DNA from: Lachnospiraceae bacterium
GTDB lineage: Bacteria; Bacillota; Clostridia; Lachnospirales; Lachnospiraceae
Assembly (NCBI GenBank): GCA_017480445.1
Contig: JAFVAO010000066.1
Location: forward strand, 1 to 59,174
Direction of reading: 5' to 3'
DNA length: 59,174 bases
The notes beneath the pieces are model-generated. The model was not told the origin of the DNA, ran no database searches, and saw only the letters and a list, made by a program, of their open reading frames with translations. This document shows, one piece after another, positions 51,817 to 59,174 of the stretch. Numbering within the stretch: the first letter of the stretch is position 1; each line of letters starts with the position of its first letter. A program made the position numbers and the translations under genes.

Positions 51817-52128
51817 ATGAAACGGAAACACTATATTTTTACAAACCGCAAAAATTCCGAGGGAGCCATCATGTCCACCATTTTGGGCGTGATCAGCAAC
51901 GGCTCGCTGGGGATCATATTGTATCTGGCTTATCTGAAAAGCGGCGACGTGCCGGTAAGCTACGGATTGACCGGTTTTCTGGCGGCGGTCTTTTCGATTG
52001 TAGGTCTGGTGCTGGGCGCGCAGGCGGTGCAGCGGCAGGAGGAGTTTAAGCTGTTTCCGGTGCTGGGGATTATCTTAAATCTTGCGGCGCTTCTGATCCT
52101 GGCGTTTCTGGTGCAGCTGGGATTTTGA
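51817..52128 (+). CDS. Small three-helix membrane protein (DUF6142-like)
   Basis: The product has 103 residues and starts MKRKHYIFTNRKNSEGAIMS with a basic N terminus. Three hydrophobic helices follow (about 19-40, 50-70 and 80-101; VLGLVLGAQAVQ-like turn, FPVLGIILNLAALLILAFLV). From memory the N-terminal pattern resembles DUF6142 proteins of Lachnospiraceae. The role is unknown. No good Shine-Dalgarno is visible before the ATG (only GATGGAGTAA), so the start is moderately sure. Confidence 0.55.
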   Translation: MKRKHYIFTNRKNSEGAIMSTILGVISNGSLGIILYLAYLKSGDVPVSYGLTGFLAAVFSIVGLVLGAQAVQRQEEFKLFPVLGIILNLAALLILAFLVQLGF

Positions 52129-52206
52129 GCGGTTCTGAAATGTCGGGATTTGTCCGGAAACCGTTTGATCCGATATCATGAAAACAGGAAAATGGAGTAG
52201 AGAAGG

Positions 52207-54414
52207 ATGTGCGTGGAGACAGAAGTGTTGGAGGAGCGCTATGCGCTTGCGATGGAGCGCATTGCGCAGATTGCCGGAGAGTGCGTCTGCGAGGAGGCGT
52301 TCGCGGACTATTTTACACAGGTGGCGCAGTTTTTGCTGGCGCTTAAGCAGGAGCGGGAATTTGTGGAAGGGGGCGGCTTGAAGAGCGCCTCTGAGGAGGA
52401 GCTGATCCGTCGCAACACTGCGCTGTACGCGGATGTTCTGCCGGCGCACTACGCGGAGAGCTACGCCGATCCGGCGTATGCGGTGCATCGGCTCGGCAAA
52501 GTGCATGGGCAGATGTTGTCTATGCTGTACTGTGAGATGCGCAGCATGATTCCCTTTGTGTATGAGCATGCGCTGGAGGAGTTGGTCATCCGGCTGGAGC
52601 TCTTCGTGGAAGTGTATGTTTGCTACGTCTATGCCCAGGAGGAAGGCGGTACGGCGGTTCAACGGCAGCAGGCAGAGACCGGCGCGGAACAAACCGTATT
52701 AGAACCGGCTGGGGGCGCAGGATTGCCGGCACCGGAGGATGTGCGCCAGATCCTGTATTGGTATGCCAGCGATTACGCGGAGATCGCGGCCGAGACGCAT
52801 CTGCGGCAGCTGCTGTTGCCGGAGGGGAATTTCGCGGTGGATATCATCCGCCACGCGGATCTGACGGACACGCGCTATCTGTACGCCTATGGGGAGTATG
52901 TGAGTGAAAATGAGCGGGAGACGGCACGGTTTCTGGCGTCGCTGTCGCAGGAACAGATCAATGTAATGGCGGACACCTACACCGAGGGCTACCGCATCGG
53001 TTTTGCGGTCACGGGCAAGGATCTCAGTAAGAAAAAGACGGTGGAGATCCGCTATCAGATCGGCTTTGAGCGCATGATGCGCCGGGCGGTGGAGAATTTT
53101 GCGAAAATGGGTCTGGGCGTCACCTGCTATCGGGCGGCCACCAGTATCCTCTACAACCCGACGCTGCATCCGACCGGCTATTACGGCGGCGCCGTCAACC
53201 GGCAGTACCGCTTTGACCACAAGGATGATAAGGCGCTGATCCTGGACAAACAGTGGATGCACCACAAGCTGGAGGTGACGCGCACGGCGTTCGAGCGCCT
53301 GAAGGAGGCTGCGCTCGGATATGCGGGGCCCGCGGTGGTGGAGACCTTCGGCGAGCACGCGTTTTCTCCGAAGAACAAGGACAGTGCGCTGCAGATGAGC
53401 GCTGAGCAAAACGCGCTGTGGGTGGAGTACCGCACGCAGGCGGGCGCACTGCAGCGGCAATATATTCTGGAGGAGGAGCGTAGCTTTACGATCATTGCGT
53501 TCCCTGTTCCGGAGATTCGCGACGCCTTCGATGCAGAGCTGGTGCAGTCGCTCGGCATGCAGAGCGCGACGCAGGTCTATCACGCGTTTTTCGCGGATGT
53601 CATCCGGATCAACACGCTGGACTATCAGCGGTATCGCAAGATCCAGCAGACCCTCATCGACGTGCTCGACACGGCCGATTACTGCGAGATCAAGGGCATG
53701 AACGGGAACCGGACGGCGCTGAAGGTGAATCTGTGGAAGCTGTCGGATCCCGCGCGGGAGACGATCTTCGAAAACTGTGTGGCGGATGTGAATATTCCGG
53801 TGGGAGAGGTGTTCACCTCACCGGTGCTGCAGGGGACGGAGGGCGTGCTGCATGTGCGGGAGGTCTATCTGAACGGACTTGCGTATCACGATCTGGAGCT
53901 GCGGTTCGCGGACGGCTGTGTGCAGGACTATACCTGTGCCAATTTCGAGACGGAGGAGGAGAAGCGGACCTTCATACGGGAGAACGTGCTGTTTCGGCAC
54001 AAGACGCTTCCGATGGGAGAGTTTGCCATCGGTACCAACACGACCGCGTATGCGGTGGCGCGAAAATATCGGGTGCAGGACAAGATGCCCATCCTGATCG
54101 CGGAGAAGACCGGCCCCCACTTTGCCGTGGGTGACACCTGCTATTCCCATGTGGAGGAGGTGCGCGTGTACAATCCGGACGGCAAGGAGATCGTCGCCCG
54201 GGACAACGAGGTGGCGAGACTGCGGGACAAGGCGCCGGAAAAGGCGTATTTCAACTGTCACACGGATATCACAATCCCGTACGATGAGTTGGGCGCGCTG
54301 ACCGCCGTGCGCAGGGACGGCAGCCGCATCGATATCATCCGCACGGGCCGCTTTGTCCTGGCGGGCACGGAAGAACTGAACGAAGCACTGCAGGAAGAGG
54401 CCGTAAAGAACTGA
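52207..54414 (+). CDS. M29-type metallo-aminopeptidase with long N-terminal extension
   Basis: This 735-residue protein has a C-terminal half matching the M29 (AmpS/aminopeptidase T) fold. Metal ligands are all present in the right order and spacing: NIPVGEVF (Glu534), MGEFAIGTN (Glu605), AEKTGPHFAVG (Glu633 and His638) and CHTDI (His685 and Asp687). It should remove N-terminal residues from peptides. The N-terminal 280 or so residues beyond the usual M29 length are helical and of unknown role; they contain an Ala/Gly/Gln-rich linker at about 150-175. The AGAAGGATG context gives the start. It is cytosolic by lack of signal. Confidence 0.8.
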   Translation: MCVETEVLEERYALAMERIAQIAGECVCEEAFADYFTQVAQFLLALKQEREFVEGGGLKSASEEELIRRNTALYADVLPAHYAESYADPAYAVHRLGKVHGQMLSMLYCEMRSMIPFVYEHALEELVIRLELFVEVYVCYVYAQEEGGTAVQRQQAETGAEQTVLEPAGGAGLPAPEDVRQILYWYASDYAEIAAETHLRQLLLPEGNFAVDIIRHADLTDTRYLYAYGEYVSENERETARFLASLSQEQINVMADTYTEGYRIGFAVTGKDLSKKKTVEIRYQIGFERMMRRAVENFAKMGLGVTCYRAATSILYNPTLHPTGYYGGAVNRQYRFDHKDDKALILDKQWMHHKLEVTRTAFERLKEAALGYAGPAVVETFGEHAFSPKNKDSALQMSAEQNALWVEYRTQAGALQRQYILEEERSFTIIAFPVPEIRDAFDAELVQSLGMQSATQVYHAFFADVIRINTLDYQRYRKIQQTLIDVLDTADYCEIKGMNGNRTALKVNLWKLSDPARETIFENCVADVNIPVGEVFTSPVLQGTEGVLHVREVYLNGLAYHDLELRFADGCVQDYTCANFETEEEKRTFIRENVLFRHKTLPMGEFAIGTNTTAYAVARKYRVQDKMPILIAEKTGPHFAVGDTCYSHVEEVRVYNPDGKEIVARDNEVARLRDKAPEKAYFNCHTDITIPYDELGALTAVRRDGSRIDIIRTGRFVLAGTEELNEALQEEAVKN

Positions 54415-54484
54415 TTTTACGCGAAATAACACAAAAACGGAAGAAATTATTTTTTTTTGAAGATTGCACTTGCATACAACATCT

Positions 54485-54741
54485 ATATCTAGTAAACTAG
54501 ATATGGTGGTTTAGGCAAAAGCAATTGATTGCAAAACGATACATTGGAAAGTATCGAATTGGGCGTATTGTATATTCCATAAGCAGGCACAAAAGCAATA
54601 CTTGCTTTGGAAAACGCCGGCACTTAGATCGCGTACTTTGCGATCTTAGTACCGCTGCGTTTTACATGTAGCGCAAGCGTGCCTGCGATGGCATATACAA
54701 TATGCACAATGACATATGCACAATGACACTTGCACAGTAAT
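54485..54741 (+). promoter_or_regulatory. Highly structured leader of the purine operon
   Basis: The 371-nt gap before purE has no gene but many stems: ATATCTAG/CTAGATAT (54485-54504), GCAAT/ATTGC, CGATAC/GTATCG, an outer pair ATTGTATATTCCAT..GCAGGCAC (near 54567) with GTGCCTGC..ATGG.ATATACAAT (to 54700), inside it AAAGCAA/TTGCTTT and AAAACGC/GCGTTTT enclosing ACTTAGATCGC/GCGATCTTAGT. Then comes a tandem 14-nt repeat ATATGCACAATGAC (54700 and 54714) with a degenerate third unit. It is either a cis-regulatory RNA or an inserted palindromic element. It does not match a purine riboswitch that I know. Confidence 0.6.
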
Positions 54742-54785
54742 GATGTTTTGTAATCACTTAGGGAGAATAGAGAGGTGCGTCGATT

Positions 54786-55322
54786 ATGGCGAAAAAGAAA
54801 AACAGCGCCCTGGTGGGCATCGTGATGGGCAGTGATTCCGACATGCCGGTCATGGCGAAGGCAGCAGACATTTTGGAGGAGCTCGGCGTGGCATATGAAA
54901 TGACGATCATCAGCGCCCACAGAGAGCCGGATGTGTTTTTTGAATATGCGAAGACTGCGGAGGAAAAAGGGTTCAAGGTGATCATCGCGGGAGCCGGTAT
55001 GGCAGCGCATCTGCCCGGTATGTGCGCGGCGATCTTCCCGATGCCGATCATCGGTATCCCCATGCATACCACCTCGTTGGGCGGACGGGATTCGCTCTAT
55101 TCCATCGTGCAGATGCCCTCCGGCATTCCGGTGGCGACGGTGGCGATAAACGGCGGAGCCAACGCCGGCCTTCTGGCGGCAAAGATTCTGGCGACGTCGG
55201 ATCCGGCGTTGCTTGCGAAGTTAAAGGCGTACAGTGAGAAGCTGAAGGATCAGGTGGTGGCCAAGGACGAGAAGCTGCAAAAAATTGGTTACAAGGCTTA
55301 TGTGGAAAGCCAGAAGAAGTAG
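54786..55322 (+). CDS. purE: N5-carboxyaminoimidazole ribonucleotide mutase
   Basis: PurE (class I) converts N5-CAIR to CAIR in purine synthesis. The product has 178 residues. VGIVMGSDSDMPVM is the phosphate loop, IISAHREPD the catalytic His segment, AGAGMAAHLPGMCAA and PSGIPVATVAINGG the later motifs. The C-terminal tail is longer than usual and Lys-rich. No purK is adjacent. First gene of purE-purM-purN-purD, with GAGAGGTG before the ATG. Confidence 0.95.
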   Translation: MAKKKNSALVGIVMGSDSDMPVMAKAADILEELGVAYEMTIISAHREPDVFFEYAKTAEEKGFKVIIAGAGMAAHLPGMCAAIFPMPIIGIPMHTTSLGGRDSLYSIVQMPSGIPVATVAINGGANAGLLAAKILATSDPALLAKLKAYSEKLKDQVVAKDEKLQKIGYKAYVESQKK

Positions 55323-55344
55323 TTGAGCGCAAAAGGAGAAAATC

Positions 55345-56370
55345 ATGGATTACAAAAACGCGGGTGTGGATATTGAAGCGGGTTATCAGTCCGTTGAACT
55401 GATGAAAAAACATGTAAAGGAGACCATGCGTCCCGAGGTGCTGGGCGGTCTGGGCGGCTTTTCCGGAGCATTTTCCATGAAGGCGATTCAGCAGATGGAG
55501 CATCCGGTGCTGTTGTCCGGCACGGACGGCGTGGGAACCAAGATCAAGCTGGCATTTCTGATGGATAAGCATGATACGGTGGGGATTGACTGTGTGGCCA
55601 TGTGCGTGAACGATGTGGCCTGCGCGGGCGGTGAACCCCTGTTTTTCCTGGATTACATAGCATGCGGCAAGAATTATCCCGAGAAGATCGCAACCATCGT
55701 CAAAGGGGTGGCGGAGGGCTGCAAACAGGCCGGCGCCGCGCTGATCGGCGGTGAGACGGCGGAGCATCCGGGGCTGATGCCGGAGGAGGAATATGATCTG
55801 GCCGGTTTCGCGGTGGGCGTTGCGGACGAGAAGGATATCATCGACGGTTCTTCCATCAAGGCGGGGGATACACTGATCGGTATCGCGTCCTCCGGCGTGC
55901 ATTCCAACGGATTCTCGCTGGTGCGGAAGGTGTTTGAAATGACGAAGGAAAGTCTGGATACCTACTACGAGGAGCTGGGTACCACGCTGGGTGAGGCATT
56001 GATCGTGCCCACCAGAATCTATGTAAAAGCAATGAAATCGATCAAAGATGCCGGCGTGCGGGTGAAGGGCTGCAGCCACATCACCGGCGGCGGTTTTTAC
56101 GAAAATATCCCGCGGATGCTCCCGGACGGAATCCGCGCTGTGGTGCAAAAGGACAGCTACGAGGTGCCCGCGATCTTCAAGCTGCTGCAGAAAAAGGGCG
56201 GCATCGCGGAGGAAATGATGTACAACACGTACAACATGGGACTCGGTATGGTGCTGGCAGTGGATCCGGCGGACGTGGAGAAGACCATGGATGCAATCCG
56301 TGCGACGGGCGATACCCCGTATATTGTGGGGCGCTGTGAAGCCGGCGAGAAGGGTGTGACCTTATGTTGA
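55345..56370 (+). CDS. purM: Phosphoribosylformylglycinamidine cyclo-ligase
   Basis: PurM (AIR synthetase) closes the imidazole ring with ATP; it has 341 residues. [20 protein letters not shown] is the N-terminal signature. [35 protein letters not shown] and [11 protein letters not shown] form the ATP site; [17 protein letters not shown] and [15 protein letters not shown] complete the fold. AAAGGAG precedes the ATG. It overlaps purN by 7 nt. Confidence 0.96.
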   Translation: MDYKNAGVDIEAGYQSVELMKKHVKETMRPEVLGGLGGFSGAFSMKAIQQMEHPVLLSGTDGVGTKIKLAFLMDKHDTVGIDCVAMCVNDVACAGGEPLFFLDYIACGKNYPEKIATIVKGVAEGCKQAGAALIGGETAEHPGLMPEEEYDLAGFAVGVADEKDIIDGSSIKAGDTLIGIASSGVHSNGFSLVRKVFEMTKESLDTYYEELGTTLGEALIVPTRIYVKAMKSIKDAGVRVKGCSHITGGGFYENIPRMLPDGIRAVVQKDSYEVPAIFKLLQKKGGIAEEMMYNTYNMGLGMVLAVDPADVEKTMDAIRATGDTPYIVGRCEAGEKGVTLC

Positions 56371-56987
56371 GAGTGATGGTGCTCGTCTCCGGCGGCGGTA
56401 CCAATCTGCAGGCGATCATTGACGCGGTGCAGGCAGGGAAGATCACCAATGTGGAGCTGGTGGGCGTGCTCAGCAACAACAAGACGGTGAAGAGTCTGGA
56501 GCGGGCGAGGAACGCGGGAATCCCGGCGGTCAGTGTCTCGCCGAAGGATTACGACAACAGAGATCTGTTCAATGAGGCTTTTTTGGAAAAGGTGGATGCA
56601 TTTGCACCGGATCTGATCGTGCTGGCCGGTTTTCTGGTGGCGATTCCGCCGAAGATGGCGGCGCGCTACAGCGGTCGTATGATCAACATTCATCCGTCCC
56701 TGATCCCGTCTTTTTGCGGTGTGGGTTATTATGGCCTGAAGGTGCATGAGCAGGCGCTGGCGCGCGGCGTGAAGGTGACGGGTGCCACGGTGCATTTTGT
56801 GACGGAGGGCATGGACGAGGGGCCGATCATCGCCCAGAAGGCAGTGTATGTGGAAGAGGGCGACACGCCGGAAATCTTACAGAAGAGAGTGATGGAGCAG
56901 GCAGAGTGGATCTTGCTGCCGCAGGCCATTGACGATATCGCGAACGGCAGGGTGGTTATGGAGAATGGCCGCGCCGTGCGCAAATAA
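56364..56987 (+). CDS. purN: Phosphoribosylglycinamide formyltransferase
   Basis: PurN formylates GAR with 10-formyl-THF; it has 207 residues. [15 protein letters not shown] is the phosphate loop, and the catalytic Asn-His-Asp triad is in [11 protein letters not shown] and EGMDEGPII. The rest matches the family ([18 protein letters not shown]). Overlap with purM implies coupled translation; folC elsewhere in the window supports the folate cofactor. Confidence 0.95.
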   Translation: MLRVMVLVSGGGTNLQAIIDAVQAGKITNVELVGVLSNNKTVKSLERARNAGIPAVSVSPKDYDNRDLFNEAFLEKVDAFAPDLIVLAGFLVAIPPKMAARYSGRMINIHPSLIPSFCGVGYYGLKVHEQALARGVKVTGATVHFVTEGMDEGPIIAQKAVYVEEGDTPEILQKRVMEQAEWILLPQAIDDIANGRVVMENGRAVRK

Positions 56988-57032
56988 GCAAAACAGATGG
57001 GAAAAGCTGCGGATGCAGCGGAATGAGAGGAA

Positions 57033-58310
57033 ATGATGAACGTATTAGTCGTAGGCAGCGGCGGGCGCGAGCATGCGATCGCGGCGAGTGTGGCAAAGAG
57101 TGCGAAGGCGGACAAGATATACTGTGCTCCCGGTAATGCGGGGATCGGACAGATCGCGGAATGTGTTCCGATCGGCGCCATGGAATTTGAGAAGCTGGTG
57201 GCGTTTGCGAAGGAGAAGGCGATCGATTTTGTGATCGTTGGTATGGATGACCCGTTGGTAGGCGGTCTGGTGGACGCGATGGAAGCGGAGGGAATACGCA
57301 CCTTCGGACCGCGTAAAAATGCGGCGATCCTGGAGGGAAGCAAAGCGTTTTCCAAGGATCTGATGAAGAAATACAAGATCCCTACGGCAGCCTATGAGAA
57401 TTTTGACAGTGCAGAGGCGGCGAAGACGTATCTGCAGGAGAAAGCGGATTTCCCGATCGTGCTCAAGGCGGACGGCCTCGCGCTGGGGAAGGGCGTGCTG
57501 ATCTGCAATACGCTGGAGGAAGCGCTGGCAGGGGTCGATACGATCATGAAGGACAAGAAGTTCGGCGATGCCGGCAACCGCATGGTCATCGAGGAGTTTA
57601 TGACCGGCAGAGAGGTCAGTGTGCTGTCCTTTGTGGACGGGAAAACGATCCGTATCATGACCTCCGCACAGGATCACAAGCGGGCGCAGGATGGAGATCA
57701 GGGACTGAATACCGGCGGTATGGGCACCTTTTCGCCCAGCCCGTTCTACACCGAAGAAGTGGATGCGTTTTGTCATCAATATATCTATCAGGCGACAGTG
57801 GATGCCATGGCAGCGGAGGGAAGACCGTTCAAGGGCGTGATTTTCTTCGGACTGATGCTGACACCGAAGGGCCCCAGGGTATTGGAGTACAATGCGCGTT
57901 TCGGTGATCCGGAGGCACAGGTGGTACTGCCCCGTATGAAGAACGATATCCTTGAGGTGATGGAGGCCTGCGTGGACGGGACGCTGGATCAGATTGACCT
58001 GCAGTTTGAGGACAATGCGGCGGTCTGTGTGGTGCTTGCCAGTGACGGATATCCGGTATCCTACGAGAAGGGCTTTGTCATCGAAGGGCTGGATAAGTTT
58101 GACGGAGCGGAGGGTTATTACTGCTTCCATGCGGGCACCAAGCGGACGGAGAAAGGCATCGTGACAAACGGCGGACGTGTGCTGGGCGTGACGGCCAAGG
58201 GCAACAATCTGAAGGAAGCCCGTGCCAATGCGTACGCGGCGACGGAGTGGGTCTCTTTTGCCAACAAATACATGCGGCACGATATCGGAAAAGCGATCGA
58301 CGAGGCATAG
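57033..58310 (+). CDS. purD: Phosphoribosylamine--glycine ligase
   Basis: PurD (GAR synthetase) joins phosphoribosylamine and glycine with ATP; it has 425 residues. NVLVVGSGGREHAIA opens the N domain, the ATP-grasp part shows FPIVLKADGLALGKGV and EEFMTGREVSVLSFVDG, and GGMGTFSPSPF and RFGDPEAQVVLPRM are signatures. Two ATGs (57033, 57036) follow GAGAGGAA. It lies 45 nt after purN and is the last enzyme gene of the cluster. Confidence 0.95.
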   Translation: MMNVLVVGSGGREHAIAASVAKSAKADKIYCAPGNAGIGQIAECVPIGAMEFEKLVAFAKEKAIDFVIVGMDDPLVGGLVDAMEAEGIRTFGPRKNAAILEGSKAFSKDLMKKYKIPTAAYENFDSAEAAKTYLQEKADFPIVLKADGLALGKGVLICNTLEEALAGVDTIMKDKKFGDAGNRMVIEEFMTGREVSVLSFVDGKTIRIMTSAQDHKRAQDGDQGLNTGGMGTFSPSPFYTEEVDAFCHQYIYQATVDAMAAEGRPFKGVIFFGLMLTPKGPRVLEYNARFGDPEAQVVLPRMKNDILEVMEACVDGTLDQIDLQFEDNAAVCVVLASDGYPVSYEKGFVIEGLDKFDGAEGYYCFHAGTKRTEKGIVTNGGRVLGVTAKGNNLKEARANAYAATEWVSFANKYMRHDIGKAIDEA

Positions 58311-58383
58311 AACGAGTCAACAGACGTATGACCCGAAACGGATAAAAAGGATAAAAGAAGGAAAGCACAGAGAGGAAAAAAAG

Positions 58384-59174
58384 ATGAAAAAATCAAGAGT
58401 ATTGCGGAATCGATGGAAGGCGATTGTCGGCGCGTTTGTGCTGACGGCGATGTTGACTGCGGGACTTGCAGCAGATGCATTTGCGATCACCAGCTACGCG
58501 GCCAGTGCAGGTAAGGTTGTGGCGAACAGCGCGAAAATCCGGAAGGATGCCAGCACCAGCAGCGAATCGGTGGGCAGTGCCGCTAAGGGCACGGCAATCA
58601 CCATCACGGGACAGACCACCGGCAGTGACGGCAACACCTGGTATCAGGTGACGGTGGATGCCAATACCACCGGTTATATCCGCTCGGATCTGGTGGAGAT
58701 CACGGATGGCAGTACACCCGGAACAGTGGTGGCGGCGACCACGACGACTACCACCACTTCTTCCACGCCGACCACATCCACACCGGATGAAAACATTGTG
58801 GAGGTGATGGCAGTCGAGCCCGTGAGCGCGAATGTATCGGGCACCTCTCCTGTGCGTGTACGGCAGAATGCTTCCACGACCAGCCGTATCGTCAGCACCG
58901 CGCAGGGCGGTCTGGCGCTGACTGTAAACGGCACGGCCAATGGCACGGACGGCAATGAATGGTATCAGGTAACCTTTATCTCCAACGGCTCTGAGGTGAA
59001 CGGCTTCATCCGTGCGAGCTATGTCAAATTAAACGGTGAGCTTGTGCCGGCGGGCAGCACGGAGGCGGAGCAGCCGCAGGAAAGCACGGAAACCCAGCCG
59101 CAGGAGACCACAGAGACGGCGACCACGACGACTACCACGACTTCTTCCACGCCGACCACATCCACACCGGATGA
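58384..59174 (+). CDS. Secreted SH3-repeat surface protein (3' end outside window)
   Basis: The frame is open from the ATG at 58384 (GAGAGG upstream) to the window end. A signal peptide (about 1-40, AIVGAFVLTAMLTAGLAADA) precedes two bacterial SH3-like domains at about 43-105 (GKVVANSAKIRKDASTSSES) and 150-220 (SGTSPVRVRQNASTTSRIVS). Each is followed by a Thr/Ser-rich linker. The linker is encoded by a 56-nt sequence repeated almost identically (58735-58790 and 59119-59174, one mismatch). The protein may bind wall; a C-terminal catalytic domain could lie beyond the window. Confidence 0.75.
   Translation, partial: MKKSRVLRNRWKAIVGAFVLTAMLTAGLAADAFAITSYAASAGKVVANSAKIRKDASTSSESVGSAAKGTAITITGQTTGSDGNTWYQVTVDANTTGYIRSDLVEITDGSTPGTVVAATTTTTTTSSTPTTSTPDENIVEVMAVEPVSANVSGTSPVRVRQNASTTSRIVSTAQGGLALTVNGTANGTDGNEWYQVTFISNGSEVNGFIRASYVKLNGELVPAGSTEAEQPQESTETQPQETTETATTTTTTTSSTPTTSTPD
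58735..59174 (+). repeat. Direct repeats of a Thr/Ser linker in the SH3 gene
   Basis: Two 56-nt copies (58735-58790, 59119-59174) with a single base difference are 384 bp apart and encode ATTTTTTTSSTPTTSTPDE-like linkers. The second copy ends exactly at the window edge. Confidence 0.85.

Noticed and set aside
54700-54741. CRISPR-like repeats
   Set aside because: Only two exact 14-nt units without spacers.
54415-54785. Classical guanine/adenine riboswitch or Bacillus PurBox upstream of purE
   Set aside because: I could not find the conserved purine-riboswitch loops or a CCGAAC PurBox.

Overview
The window looks like chromosomal DNA of a strictly anaerobic, endospore-forming member of the Clostridia, most likely Lachnospiraceae. 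The evidence is a complete spoIIA operon (anti-anti-sigma, anti-sigma and sigma F), a butyryl-CoA synthesis cluster with electron-transfer flavoprotein genes, an oxygen-sensitive class III ribonucleotide reductase, strong AGGAGG-type ribosome binding sites, and several small membrane proteins of a kind I associate with this family. The core is fairly GC-rich for the group. One stretch at about 5.0-7.7 kb is visibly AT-rich and looks acquired.

Layout, left to right. 0-5 kb: the end of gltB, then gltD (NADPH glutamate synthase), a free-standing PucR-type helix-turn-helix protein, and a convergent FucO-type alcohol dehydrogenase. 5-8.4 kb: the AT-rich accessory segment, with a membrane-anchored acidic protein, an HNH nuclease, a small opposing gene and a frameshifted remnant of an Rpn/PD-(D/E)XK-like protein. 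8.4-14.4 kb: a MATE transporter, PutP, a membrane-anchored lipase-like hydrolase, folC and a 49-residue protein. 14.4-19.3 kb: a zinc-ribbon/TPR protein, spoIIAA-spoIIAB-sigF, a GH25 lysozyme and an acyl-CoA thioesterase. 19.4-26.5 kb: a short unknown protein, an SDR reductase, a GH3 lipoprotein, thioredoxin reductase, an SH3-NlpC/P60 hydrolase and a tRNA-dihydrouridine synthase. 26.9-34 kb: hpf, then thl-crt-hbd-bcd-etfB-etfA. 34-39.5 kb: a lipoprotein, a cysteine-cluster protein and a three-gene cyclic-di-GMP cassette (GGDEF, PilZ, HD-GYP). 39.5-49.1 kb: holA, mscL, a TPR lipoprotein, nrdD with a fused glutaredoxin-like domain, pyrF, a GT4 glycosyltransferase and a GH13 glucosidase. 49.1-54.4 kb: DegV, an unknown protein, pyrE, two small membrane proteins and an M29-type aminopeptidase with a long N-terminal extension. 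54.4-59.2 kb: a structured leader followed by purE-purM-purN-purD, and an SH3-repeat surface protein cut by the window end.

Metabolic logic. thl, crt, hbd and bcd/etfBA reduce acetyl-CoA units to butyryl-CoA and dispose of NADH. A near-consensus Rex operator sits just upstream of the thl promoter. nrdD has a pair of NrdR-like boxes about three helical turns apart. pyrE/pyrF and purEMND cover parts of nucleotide synthesis, and gltBD supplies glutamate. Cell-wall functions recur: a GH25 lysozyme, a NagZ-like GH3 enzyme, an NlpC/P60 enzyme and an SH3-repeat protein.

Non-coding structure is rich. There are intrinsic terminators (two of them overlapping the stop codons of convergent genes), two copies of a palindromic MITE-like repeat, an array of four DnaA-box-like 9-mers between dus and hpf, palindromic spacers inside the butyrate operon, and a roughly 200-nt multi-hairpin leader before purE. 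I saw no tRNA, rRNA, CRISPR array or intact transposase.
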